Part shown: piece after piece, positions 34,850 to 47,500 of the stretch
Layout: the number at the start of each line of letters is the position of its first letter
Numbering within the stretch: the first letter of the stretch is position 1
Source: Fratercula arctica
Lineage: Eukaryota > Chordata > Aves > Charadriiformes > Alcidae
Assembly (NCBI GenBank): GCA_947846985.1
Contig: CANTUZ010000003.1
Location: 59,406,096 to 59,470,095 of the forward strand
DNA: 64,000 nt
Direction of reading: 5' to 3'
Notes under the pieces: generated by a model
Database searches by the model: none
Told to the model about the DNA's origin: nothing
Seen by the model: only the letters and a program-made list of their open reading frames with translations
Translations under genes and position numbers: made by a program

Positions 34850-34873
34850 AAAAAAAAAAAAAAAAAAAAAAAA
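34850..34873 (+). repeat. poly(A) tract (24 A)
   Basis: Twenty-four A bases. No poly(A) signal lies within the preceding 50 bases and no coding remnant is seen, so it is not supported as a processed pseudogene tail. Confidence 0.85.
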
Positions 34874-35309
34874 GTGTTTCTACTCTTTCCAAGGCAATGT
34901 GATGTATGTGTCTGGTTCCATTATTCAAAAGAGATTAAAATGATTTAAAATATGTTTCACTATATAAAAAAAAATAAAGTGGACGTTGGCCATTTTGAGT
35001 CATCAGCCAAACTCTTGGCCTTCCTGTTTTTTCCTTCTCTTGGAACTCCCACGTATCTCTAGTTAACAGAACCCCCAAAGATGACTGATGTTTAAATATT
35101 TAAACTCCTTCTTTTTTGACATTTTTCTAGTCTAATTATTGATCCCACAATGTTTAGTATCCAGGAAGCAATCCCAAGTTCCTGAAATGAAAACCACCTT
35201 CCAAAAGCCAGGCTTTTAAAAGATGAGTCATTGACTGGCACTGGAGCATTTTTTGGCACTTAACTTAAAAGTAAGAGGTTTTGAGGAGAATTTCTGCGTG
35301 TGAGAAAGT

Positions 35310-35340
35310 AAAAAAAAAATAAAAAATAAAAAATTAAAAA
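35310..35340 (+). repeat. A-rich low-complexity tract
   Basis: A runs interrupted only by single or double T bases. Confidence 0.85.
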
Positions 35341-35553
35341 GTCCTTGGCATGCAGCCTCTCAACTTTCATAGAAGAGTGTAATAAAATTACAGTGTCCTG
35401 GGTGAAAGCAGGAGCACTCTTGTATTTGGTGTTTAACTCCTTCCTGAATGGTCTGTAATTTCTCAAAGTCCATCCTGTATTTCTGTAACGCCAGAAAGAC
35501 ACGACTAGAACAAAACAGCCCAAAGGGTAGTATTTCTTCCTCTTTGGGAATGC

Positions 35554-35577
35554 GTTGGAGCTGTTGGAGCTGTTGGG
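35554..35577 (+). repeat. 9-bp tandem repeat
   Basis: GTTGGAGCT twice, followed by the partial unit GTTGGG. Confidence 0.7.
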
Positions 35578-36111
35578 TTCTGCCAGGGCTCTGGTTTGGC
35601 CAGGGGGCTGTGGGGTTCACGGTCTCTGTGTCCTGCTCCCTTTTCCTCACTCATTCAGGATTGTTGTCCCTGAAGCAAATGCCAGATTGCTGGAAGATAT
35701 TTCATAAATTATTTGCTTGGGACTTGCCCTGTCTCTTTGTCCCCTTAGGCAAGACCTGGAGCAAGGAAAGAGAGGGTAGGTATCTGATGATGTCACTTAA
35801 AGTGCTCTTAACATATGTCTGTAGATTAAAATATTTTCCTTACTGTTTTCACCATCTTTGTCCTGAAAACTCTAGTCCAGTTTCAGGAAGCTCTGCTGGT
35901 TCAATTCAGCAAAGATTAACATAAAATAGAGGGGGAGCGGAAAAGGCAGGAGTTGGCCCATATACCTCCCTGTACTGAACAATCCCAACAAAAACGAGTG
36001 TGGTCCATGCCATCTTTTGACCCTTGGAGAAGGAAGACCTATTGATCACACGTGCAGAATACCCATAGTAGAGAGGGCAGTGCTGCAAATTCCTGGGCCT
36101 CTTGCCAGGCT

Positions 36112-36150
36112 CAAGAGAAGCTCATGCTGCCAAGAGAAGGCTCATGCTGC
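36112..36150 (+). repeat. tandem duplication of about 19 bp
   Basis: CAAGAGAAGCTCATGCTGC (36112-36130) is followed at once by the same sequence with one extra G (36131-36150). Confidence 0.9.
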
Positions 36151-36968
36151 ACAACTCTCATTTCCGCCTCACTACACAGGAGTAAATTGGGAGTAATTCC
36201 AGTGAATCAAGAGAATCGAGGTTGATAATCCAGGTGGGTTTTAACATTCTTACACTTTTATTCATGCTACTCTAAACTTGCAACTTCCCATGTTCAGTTG
36301 ATCATCCTTGTCCCTCCACGGGCTTTGTAATTAAATTTATAAAGCCTGTGTTGCAGTGTTTGAGGAAGATTATGGTGATCCTCTTACAATTTCCATTCTA
36401 GGTATCTCCTTGATAAACTGCAAGTGAGCAGGACTGAAGCTGTGTACGTGCTTGGACACTTGGACACATGAAACCATGTAGCAGCAGACAGGTTGGTAGA
36501 GTTCCCCTAGACTCAGGCAACATTTTTCAAGCAGAAAGTATAACCAGCCAGACTGGAATAGCCATGGGTTATCAGTAGCATCACCTACTGCTACACGGCT
36601 CTCTTGTCAGTAGCTGCGAGCCTGTCACAGTAACAGCTGGGGTTAAGTTGTCCATGCCAAGTGCTGTCCTATGAATCTGAAGGAAAATCTCTATCAAAGT
36701 AGTTGAGGGATTCCTACAATGCATGAAATAAAACCCATTTTGCCTATGTTAAAAAATAATTGTATCCTTTTGATTGCTTTGGTGCTTTTTTTTCCTCTGA
36801 AACAGCAAGCTGAAATTCGGTAGAAGGCTGGGATGTCCCCTTTCCCAATGCCGAGTTAAACCCCCGTGGAAATCAGTGAAGTTACAAGATTTGGGGGAAG
36901 AAAACAAAGCTGAATACCTGCTCATTACAGACTTCTAAAATTCAAGCAAGAGCTTTGAAAACTGCAGT

Positions 36969-37132
36969 CGCAGCGAGCAGATCTGAGCCTCTCAGAGCCT
37001 GTGGCCGATCACACCGCGGCTGCAGAGAGCAGCTGGGAAAGGTCTCGCCCGCAGTCGAGCAAAGGAGCTGGGCTTTCCTTGTGAAGGCGGCTTCCCACTG
37101 CACCACGCCAACGAGGGTGGGACGCAAAACCC
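36969..37132. promoter_or_regulatory. second orphan CpG-rich patch
   Basis: Thirteen CpG counted in 164 bases, including ACCGCGG, in otherwise CpG-poor DNA. It is followed by about 400 bases rich in purines. No exon is recognised. It could be a short unmethylated regulatory patch. Confidence 0.35.
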
Positions 37133-37949
37133 GAGCATTTGCCCTTTGCCCCTGTGTTCCCCTGCTGTGATCAACCCGGGCAATAGGACAGGAGGGAGCC
37201 GTGTGATTTAAGTAGAGAGGAAAGGAGCAGATAAGGACACGGAAAGCAATGAACTGAGTAGCTGGAGGCAGGGGAAGTGGGAAGCTGACCTAAGGAGAGA
37301 GGAATGTCATTGGGGACGCTGGGGTGGGGACACATGAGCTTGGCAAAGAAACTGGGAGGGAAAGCCAGGAAGGGAGGGTGTGGAAAGGCTGAGATTAGAC
37401 GGGGACCAGAGGGAAAGTCTTATTCTGGGGCTGGGCTTGTCCCAGGTTTGGGAAGAGGACTGCATCCATAAACCTGGTGAGTGGACCATGGTACTGGTCA
37501 GGGAAGTGGTCAGGAAACAAAGTGCAAGAGGAAAAAGTTGAAGGGCATTGGGCTGAAAGGGTTGTGCTGGGATGGAAAAGAGACAGAAGAGCATGCACCC
37601 ACCCAAGCATGCTCCAGCCTCCAGAGCTGGAATGGGATCCCAGAAGACTGTGTGCTGACCCTAACCCTGTCTGCAACTACCTTTCCAACCTGTTCTTCAA
37701 GACAAGATGCAAGACCATGCTTTCACCTTCTTTCATGTTTGAGAATTTGGCTGAGTAGGATAACTTTTTTAGGTAGGGTGAAGTCAGGAAGGTGAGCCAT
37801 GATATATATGCCTGAACAAATCCTTGTGGGTTTTTTTCTGCTTTATCATGATGTAATTTTAAGTAAGAATCACATTTTATGGCTAAAGAATTTGTCATCA
37901 GTTCCTTACTTTGTAATGTAAGGAATGTTTGTAATCCATTAGGTCATAA

Positions 37950-37990
37950 ATTTCATTATGAATGAAATATAAATTATGAATGAAATATAA
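37950..37990 (+). repeat. perfect 18-bp tandem duplication with inverted repeat
   Basis: ATTATGAATGAAATATAA occurs at 37955-37972 and, identically, at 37973-37990. ATTTCATT-ATG-AATGAAAT at 37950-37968 also forms an inverted repeat across the first unit. Confidence 0.9.
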
Positions 37991-39200
37991 ATATGTTCTC
38001 ATGTTTTATCTTCTCAATTTTTACCATTCCTAAAGAATTTAAAAATTATAGCAGAGATTTTTTCTCTTAATGTAATTTCTAACAGCTGGCACAGATGAAA
38101 ACAGTCAATCAAGACGTGCTTAAATATTTCGATGCATTTGAGGCTGACAAAATGTGATAGCACCTGTGATTCTTACATCCTTTTGTCAGCGAAAGTAAGG
38201 AAAGGTAATGAAGTATTTTCTTATCACTAGTGTATTTAGCTGTATAATGTAGTATATGAACTTAGTAGTCAGGTAGAAGCAAATGCATCTTCTCATTTTC
38301 TAGTTAATTTGTAGAAAGAAGAGAGTGTAGGTGGAAGAATGGTCTGCCACAATTAACATTGCTAGTAAAAATTTTACATCTATTGACAAAATTAAACCCA
38401 TTTTACTACATAACATTTTTTACACTTTTTCAAGTACTCCTGATGCAGTTTCAATGCAGTCAAAAAATAATCATGGGACAATGAATTATTTCCCTTCAGT
38501 TTTATTTTAGAAGTCTAATAACGTGCAGTCTTTGGGTGAGAGAAGAAGGATAGCCCTTCTCAGTTTGATTCGTTGTTAGATTTTTTTTCTTTCAGCTTGG
38601 CATTAGTGTAAATTCTGCACTAGAAGCAAGTTCGACCAATGCTGCTCGGCGTTCCCCTGCTGAAGTTGGATTGGTGCATTCAGCTTTCCTAGCAGTTATG
38701 TGATAAATAAATGAAAAATGTGTCACAAAATGGGACAGATGAGCACTCTGCTTCTGTCACTTACGGTGAGGCCCTGCATAGCCACCCCCTAAGCAGCTCC
38801 ATTCCCTGCACTGTGGGTAAAGGAAGGTATATCTGTCCCACGCAGTGCAGCACTTAGCAGAGAAATCTGCGATATTTCATCTGTCTTCAAAACTAGAAGC
38901 AACGTAGATGTGCCTGCACTGTGTTAACACAACTGTATTGACTGATAGGACTCCAGGGAGATCTTTGGTACTCTGCTGGGTACTTCTACTGACTTACCTG
39001 AAAGTTGCTTCAGTGTTTGTAACATTGCCCACTGCAGAGAAACGGAAAATATGGTGGGATCTGTTAATTCAATCTACATTGAAATACAAGCACATGAGGA
39101 AACCCAGCATGGTCAGCATCTGGTGAGAGAGCATGGGATACTGATACTCTTCATCCTTTCTGATAGTCCATTACTGATAGCCTTTGGAATATAGCCTTGA

Positions 39201-39233
39201 TTTTTTATTTTTTTATTTTTTTATTTTTTTTTT
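39201..39233 (+). repeat. T-rich (T6-8 A)n tract
   Basis: T runs separated by single A bases, roughly every eight bases. Confidence 0.85.
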
Positions 39234-39849
39234 AAATACAATGTGATGTTGCTAAAAGCTATTTAATGAAAATAAAATCTTTTCCAGAACGGGTACCACA
39301 TGAACAGTCCAGCTTTCCTTTCTGCTCTTCATATTTTTACCACATGTATTAGCAGTGCAGTTTTTAAGCCTCTCATCTAGCAAAGTACTTGAGCAGGTGC
39401 TTAATTTTAAGCATATGCTTAAATGTTTTTCTCTCTTAAACCCTTATTCTTGGCTTCCACTAAGATCGCTGAAAAGGGTGATAAATGTATGGAAGTTTCT
39501 GTGATGTAGAAAGACGTCTATTAGTTACTCCAGAGAAACCACCAAGTGATTCCACATGGACCACCAAACCATCTTCAGAGTCTAATGATTTTCATTTGCA
39601 CTGTCAGTCTGGGGTAGACTGAAGATGAAAAGTTATGTAATATTTTTCCAGCTCCCCGAGCTATTCGATCCTCCCTCCATCATTTGTTTAATACATTCCT
39701 CATATGTTGCTCTGGTCTCCTGACACCCAGGCTGTTCCTGGGAACAGCTGAATTCCCATATGGGGGAAAACATATTTCCATATGTTTTTTAGTATTTCAA
39801 AAGTGTTATTTTATTTAATAGATTTAAAATACCTAAGCCCCCACTCTTC

Positions 39850-39873
39850 CACCACCACCCCCCCACCCCCCCC
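39850..39873 (+). repeat. C-rich tract
   Basis: ACCACC followed by two long C runs. The minus strand is G-rich, but only two long tracts are present, so it is not a full G4 motif. Confidence 0.8.
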
Positions 39874-42686
39874 TTTGGCATGCTTTTAGTGAGTGTCCCA
39901 AAGACTGCAGAGCAGAAAAAAGAAAAACTACAATAGTACAGAAAAGCATGCTTTTCATAGGAGTTCAAGGTGACATACAGTCAAGAAATATATGAGAAAT
40001 AAACTGAGCTTAGTCTTCTCTCAGTTTTACTCAGACCTCTTCACCTCTCTGTCTCTTTTCAAAACTACTTTTACTGTTTTAGTTTTAAGAGCTAATAAAA
40101 TATACAGAACCTGACTCTCCTCTTGCATCAATTTTAGATTGTTAATGTCAGGGTTATATTACTCCAATAGCTACAGGACTTCATCAAAATGTCGGCACTA
40201 CATCAAGAAGGAAAACCATGTCCACATTATCTGAAAAATCCCGTCCTACCAGTATTTTGGGGACTCTTTCAACTTACAGATTAGAGGTCTCTCTTTAACA
40301 CAGAAGTGTTAGTCCTACGTGAAACTGAAGTGGGAACAGAAGACAATGGGATAAATTCTGTAATTACATGCAGAAAATATGAAAAGATCAGAAGGTAAAC
40401 TCCTGAAGGCAGTTTGTGTTCGTAGTTGTGCGCATTTACCTTGCTGAAGGCTCTGAAATTGCAGAGGACAAAGACTCCAGTTACCCTATGGAGCTCTAAA
40501 AAAATAAAATGTAGAGAGTGAAAAACTGTTGGAGATAAAGGCAGTGGGATTTTCCTTCTTGCCTTTCACATGAGAATGCAAAGTGTAGATGCTATGAGGT
40601 GCAATGGTCATATCTTGTCAGAACAGTAGCATTCTTGACCATCCCAGTCAGGTGAAATCACTACAGACAAGTAACTAGCTGGTCCATCCCTGGAAAAGCA
40701 GTGCTGCTCGGCAGCCTCAGCGTTCCATAACTATGAAGCTTCATGTTATAGGAGACAGTGAAGTAATCCAACATGCATCACGGAGAACAGAAGTAACACA
40801 GACCATTGAAATAAACGCTCTTTTTAATATGAACAACATGAAATAACATGGTGTTCACTAACTTATGCTTTTTGGGATTTCAGCGTTATGCATACGCAGG
40901 GAATACAGTGTGGTGACCCCCAGCATCTATAGCTTCCAAAGTCAGTAGAAAACTCCACAAATTAGAGAAAATGTGACAGAGCCAGAACTCTGTTTTGCAT
41001 CTTTCCTCCCCTTCTCCTCCTATCTATGTCACCAAGCGTTTTCTATTAACGCTTCTCCCTTATCCTACACAGTGCCAGAATCTGAATGAGTCACTGCTGG
41101 AGAAGGGCTTGTTGGATGGCAAAAGCAAAGAAGCAGTGTTACTAATAGTTTCAAAACAATAGGGAATACTTGAATGTCCAAAAAAGGAAGCATTAAACTT
41201 TTGCTGTGCTAGACTGTCACTGGCTTACTGTCAACTCATTAGGCAGCAGCCCGAGCAATGATGAAGGAATGTATTTGAAAATGCATTTGGAACTAGTTTG
41301 CAAGCATCAGAATGTTTACACTCCTGAGATTTCCTCTTCTTTTGTATTGGGTTATTGTGCTAAGAGTATTTGTAGTTAGGATTGTTGATTACCCCTGGCC
41401 AGAAAACAGCAGTTTCTTTTGGTGAGTATTTCTGAGGTTTTGATATTTGGTTTTGGTCCATATGTGGTGGAATGCAAATGGGAATTTCAGAGTCTTTTGG
41501 CAATAACAACCAGAGAAGAATCAGGAGAGAGAAAAAAGTCAAAAGATGAACCTGGCGTTAACCTGGTATATGGGAAAACAACAGCTGCTCCTGGTAAGGT
41601 GAAGACCTTACAAAATAACACTTTCGGCTATTCTGCATTCTTCTGTGGTAGGCTATAAGAAACCTTTTTTGATTAACAAAACATTCTAGGTTTGGCAGAA
41701 TGGCAATTCTGGAAATAAAAAATATCACTGAAAATATTTGGATTAGCTTTATTGAGAACACAAGAGCCAACTTTACCTTAAGAGATTAGACCTGAAGGCA
41801 TGGAAAGTCAAGAGATCTGCAAATCCTCTCTTTCATTCCCTTTAGAGGAAGCTGCCTCTAAATTACATTGATTTAACAATATACAGTTCCATGAGAAAGT
41901 GTTAGTGGCAGCTACATTTTACTCTTGGAAACATGAACACTAACCCAAGACTGTGCCTGTAATGACAAATGTGAGGCTGGTGTCTACATAAGGTTTTTCA
42001 TTATCAAATTGGTATTTTTCCCTCTGAACAGTCATGTGATTTTAAAAAAAGCTGTAGGCTTATCATAGCCCATAGTCATTACAAAAAGGTTCATATGTTG
42101 GAGAACAAAAGCAAGCAGGTCAAATTGAAAAATGTACTTTGAGGGTTTGATATCAGATCCTGCTTTCCTTTTTCAGGTGAAACTTCCACTACTGTGGACA
42201 CTTAAAATTTATGAAATGCTCCAAAATGTTGAGAATGTTATAATTAAAAAATTTCAGTTGAATTTTGGAATAAATTACCAAGAAAAAAAATTGGAGCAAG
42301 GAGCACAAATAAGCTTAAGAGTCACCTGTGTTTATTTCTGGACAAAAGATGAGGGGAGGGATATGGTGAAATAGACATTTAAGTGAGAGAAGGGTAGACA
42401 TAGCAAGATAGCTGGCCTTTTTCCTGGTCTTAAACTGTTTTGTGCTTTAGTCACAATCTAGAAAAAAACGTAGGCCTCACTCAAGATCAAAAATGCCTTC
42501 CCTACACGGCTTAATTCTATAAAACCTGTAGTTTTGCACCATATTGTCTAATTACAAGCAACACAGTATCAATACCAGGTCAGCAAGATATCGTGTCTGG
42601 AGAAAAAACAATCTATTCAGGAATCTTAAGAAATGTTACAGGCATAGTGATCCAAAAGTGGCCCAAACAGCGGTCTTGATCTGGAA

Positions 42687-42716
42687 TCCTTTGTGTCCTT
42701 TGCGTCCTTTGCATCC
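42687..42716 (+). repeat. 9-bp tandem repeat, three copies
   Basis: TCCTTTGTG, TCCTTTGCG and TCCTTTGCA, then a partial TCC. Confidence 0.9.
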
Positions 42717-43763
42717 TGATCCTGGCCCAAAGCGGTGGGGTTGGGTCTGGAAGCTGCTGTGCTAGCGCAGCCCTGTGCTATCAGCGGGGGATCGGGGCTG
42801 GCTGCCACAAGTACCCTGCTCCGCTTCTGTTGTGGACTCAGTTGGCGTCGGCTCAGGGCTCTGTATTTTGCGTATTATTGCGCTGCGTAGGCTTGAATAG
42901 TCCTATGGGACTTTGTCTGCTGGTTTAACGTAAAGCAAAACTTGGACTGTCAAGGCATCCCAAAGTGTCTTAGTGTCTTCTGGCATTCACTTCTGGTCCT
43001 GGAAGATGGAATATTTCTGGCCCCAGTTACAGAGAACAGTACTAAAAATTGGCTTTGCTGTGTACAAGAGGACTTAGATGTTGAAACAGCTTTTGGAAAA
43101 GCCTCTTTGTGCTTATGCGTAAGTGTAGGGTTTCTAGGGCGGGAAAAGGCCAGAAGGGTAATCCTGTGGCTCTCATCTTCAGGCTTCTCATGTCTGAGGC
43201 ATGTAAGAAGGAGGCGGTGGCTGTCACCACGACTCTGTGGTGTTTGGGACAGAGAGGTTGGTGCAGATAGGGCTGTGCCTCAACTGACAATGGCTGCTGA
43301 GCCCCCTTTCTTTCCTAAGCTAGCTGCACATCTGGAGAGGTTTAACAACAGTGTAAAGATACTTCCTCCTTTCTTCTCCTGGGCTCCGAGTGACACTCAG
43401 AGAAGCGTATCACATCATCTCTAGTTTAGATCATTTTATAACTTTATATTATTTATTAATTGCATGTTTTATCAGAACTTCAAAGGTCATAATATCAGCC
43501 AGAGGGATATTTGCTCTTATAACCTGCGTGTTTCTACCATCACAAATCCCTTCTGCACACAGGCCCCTTAATTCATCAGGGTGGCATTTTAAACTCAAAT
43601 TAGTGGGCTCACAAGGGAACATTAGCTACAGTTTATTATCTCAGCTCCCCAGCTGTTAATCCAATCTCTCTGCATGGCAAGCCAATCGCTGTGTGTAGTA
43701 CAGGTGTTATTTCACAGAGTGCTCTCACTCCAGCCAGGCTAGTCCAAAAGGCATTAACTGCAA

Positions 43764-43793
43764 GGCAAATGGTTCGATGGCAAATGGTTCGAC
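43764..43793 (+). repeat. 15-bp tandem duplication containing a B-box-like core
   Basis: GGCAAATGGTTCGAT (43764-43778) is repeated as GGCAAATGGTTCGAC (43779-43793). GTTCGACTC in the second copy fits the Pol III B-box core, but no A box or cloverleaf surrounds it. Confidence 0.85.
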
Positions 43794-44544
43794 TCTGCAG
43801 CAAAGATATGGTCATGGCAGCAGAGGCAACAGAACCACCAGCAGATAGTGATGATAGACTTAAGATGTTTCCTTCCATATAAAGAATTCAAACAAAATTA
43901 TCCTTTCGCATACAGAAAATGCTCAGGGGATGGTCTTCTTCAAAGGTTTGACATACTTTGTTTGAATCACTTCTGAATGATCGATTTATGGATTTATACA
44001 TCTGTGTTTAAAAATCTCTTTAACACTACACTAACCTACCTGTGTTTTTGTTGTCACCAAATGTGTGTGCACTACACCACAGTAGTGCCACTGGGGACAG
44101 ATCTACCTCCTTGCTGGCTCTTCTGCACAGCTAGAGACCAGATGTGATGTGTCCTTTCTTTAAATGACTCTTTAAGGTCCAACCAATTAAATGAAACTGT
44201 TATTAAGTTTTTTATTACATTAACGTATATCCTGGACACTTATTTAAATTACCAGCACACTGCAGTGGGTTTCCCTGTCTTAATAAAATGTGTCATCATA
44301 CCCAAGAGCCTGGGCAGACAACTGCAAGAAACTGAGTTACTGCAAGTCTGAGCTTTTAGCTTATGTTTTCTAAATACATACACTTTGCTCATTTTGGTCT
44401 CTCCCAGCTCCCTGTAATGATAGACAAACAAAAGCAATCTGTGTGCATCTAGTTTTGGTAGCAAGTTTGATAACAAGATTAAAATCTTGCAGTAATGTAA
44501 TATATTATGACGATTGAGTCCTCTTACTCTAGCACAGACAGACG

Positions 44545-44568
44545 ATGGGAGTGACTATGGGAGTAACT
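44545..44568 (+). repeat. 12-bp tandem duplication
   Basis: ATGGGAGTGACT followed by ATGGGAGTAACT. Confidence 0.8.
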
Positions 44569-47500
44569 GAGGTTTCACTAGTCCCAGCTCTCAAAGACTA
44601 AGGACCTGTTTGTGTCAAAAAATTCAGATGAGCAAGCTGATCTGTGAATTTTCTAGAGTCTAAATCTCCCATGTTTACTCCCTTTGAAAGCCAAGTAGGC
44701 AACTTCTAGGTTAATGTTACTAAGGGCCACATTCAGATATCCTAAATCCTACCACAGGCTTGCTCAGTGCTTCCTACTGACTGATCCTAGACAACTCTCT
44801 TTACGATGTTTGTGCAGTCTCTTTGACATGTACCTCTGTGGTTCTTGGTCTTTTCCACAGACTAGAGATATGTAATTAGGTTGCATTTAATTCATCCTGG
44901 AATGGGTTTGAGAGCGGTGACATTGGGAAAGAGTACAGAGTCTTCACTGGAGTGTAAATTCCCCTTAGTTCACTCTCTTGTATTTAGGTATCATTTTCTG
45001 CCCTGAACATTAAAGGCATGAACATTCCTGAAAACTGGGGTAAAAAAACCCACTAGAGAGCAAAAAGAAAGACTTGTTGGCTGGTGCCACTATGGAAGCT
45101 AAGGTAATAGGTAACATTTTGGCGTCCCTGACACAGTGTAAGTTTTTGCTTAGGTTGCAGAACCAGGATTTCACCTGTCCTCTACAAGTTGCTTGTGGTC
45201 AATGTAAGGGCTCTCAAATCAAGTTCTGTTCTGGAGAAATGAGCAATATGGTGGTTTATGTGTGGAAAATCAAATGGGTTGATGGTCAAAACCTAATGAG
45301 TTCCCCATATTTTTCATCAAGAAAGTTTTTTCCCAGTTGCTTCAACTAAGCACCATAAAAATACTTGGAATGGAGTATGGTTTCAATATAGGTAGGTATG
45401 CAAAGATTAAGTAACAGTGGTTTTTCATCAGAGTATGCAAGGCGGTGCAGAGAAGGACATTGCTGGGTCAGAGGACCATCAGGTGACTAGCAAGATGTGA
45501 GCTGTTAAACTGGCTAAGTCTTGTGTCCACCTACAAGGGAAGTTTTATTTTTGCCCTCGAGGCAAATTAATCACAAGTTTGTGCTTAGATGTAAAGATTT
45601 GATGAACAATGCATTGGACAGAGTCCTACCACCGTAAGTAGATCTACAAGGAGTCTGAAAAGATGTGTCACCAGCCGATACCTTATGTACACTTGCACCA
45701 GCACCAATCCTGAGAGCATCAGCATCAGGTGCCTCAGGCCTGTGTTAGGTCCATCGCCCAGCTCAGCTCTACTGCCCAAAGGTGGTCCCTCGGTACTCCA
45801 GGAGTGCTGCAAGACAATGCTGCGGCTGTTTCTGCTCTCAGCACCAAGGGAAACCTCACTCCCCTACATGAAGTCATTCTGGCTCTGGCATTCCTGCTTC
45901 CAGCCAGTTTAACCCATTCTGCAGCTGGACCTTCTAGCCCTCCACGCCAGATTATTCCTTGGTCACAAATTACCACTGCTGAGCAGTTACAATTTGAATT
46001 TCCTGTTCATCTGTTTTTAATAATACCAACACAAGAAACCCAGCAGAGGATATTTACATATAACCGTTGTTAGAGGAACTTTCTTTCCAAGTCTATCAAC
46101 AGACGATTCATATCCTGAAGCATGGGAGAATGTCAGATGACATTTTTACATGCAAGTTGTATGTGAAAAAGAAAGAAAAGATAAGAAGTACATGAACACT
46201 GAGGAGTTCCAAAGTATTTTTTTTTCCTTCTTAGTAATTGTTGAGAAATGCAGGCTGTGTTATTTTCCTTTGGTCCACATCTTGACATCAGATTCCTGAA
46301 AATCTGAGCATATCTCATTGAAGATGAGCTATATTCAGAGGGTTGCCCAGACTGGGTTAAAAGAAGGTCAAGATGAGTACCTAGAAGCCGATTCAAGGAA
46401 TACAATCTCAGCCAGATTTTCAAATGTGCCAAGATGTTTAACAGATGTATCATCTTTCAGACTTAAGCTCTCCTGAGCTACAGCCTAACGCTGATGTATC
46501 AGAGGTTGATAGCTGGTTTCTGCCTCTGTGAACCTCTGGCTTAGATGCATTTCATTGGAAAAAGCCAGTTATGGGCACTAGAAAATCAAGCCCTTGGTTA
46601 CTCCACCTGCTTGGCAAAAGCATCACCTCCATGCTCACTGTAAAGTAGATGCCAGAGTCCATTTTTAGAGGCATTTGCATGCCAGGTGGGTTTTCTAAAA
46701 TATCTTTTGATCTGTAAATGCCTAAAAGTATCTTAAAAGTGTCGTCCCCTGTGACTATATAATTATATTAAAGAATATAAATTTGGTGTTTGAATGACCT
46801 GAGTTAGATATTTTAAACACACACTTCTCCTCTAGATGAGTTTTCCATGTTGAACTTTATTTCAGATAATTGCAGGTGTAGACAGAAATGTTGGAGCTGT
46901 TCCTAAGAAGAAAGAAAAGACGCTGAGTATGGGAAAGCATTTCAGACTGTAAAGGCCTGACTATGGGATTTCAAAGGTCTTTGGAGCAAGTCCTAGATCA
47001 GGGTTTCTATTAATCTGGGTTGATTTCAAAGGACATATGAATCTTCATGCAAGAAGATTCTGTAACAAACTGTTTTAACCAGAGAAGATTTTTATTGAAT
47101 TGATAGCTACTTTTGACTTAATTTTCCAGATACTGCAGCCATGCTACATAACTGGAAGCAATTACTAGAAAGGTACAGAAGATAAATCTGGCAAGTTTTC
47201 TCTGCATATGTCAGAACTGTTCTTACGTTAATCGTCTGAATAGAGTGTGGGAGTTCTGTGTCTTTTGGAAGCATTGAGGTTTTTTAACCCCAAGCGGAAA
47301 GCAAGGTCAGAAAACAGCATCTCTTTGCCTTCCCTTTCACTCTTTTCCTGCACTGGTTTGGGAATTTGAATACTGTTCCCTGGCTGTATTTGTAAATCTG
47401 TCCTAAAGTAAGACATTTACATTTGAGTTTTTGCCCAATGAATCATTTCACTAGCTCTCCTCAAAATCCTGAACTATCTCTGGGTGAGAAAATCTTGAAA

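Noticed and set aside
34850..34873. processed pseudogene tail
   Set aside because: No coding remnant or poly(A) signal upstream, and no visible flanking target duplication.
42942..43424. 160-codon plus-strand frame
   Set aside because: No recognisable domain and no exon structure around it.
43764..43793. tRNA gene or Pol III SINE suggested by GGTTCGACTC
   Set aside because: The B-box-like core sits in a 15-bp tandem duplication. No A box at 30-60 bases upstream, no acceptor stem and no cloverleaf could be drawn.
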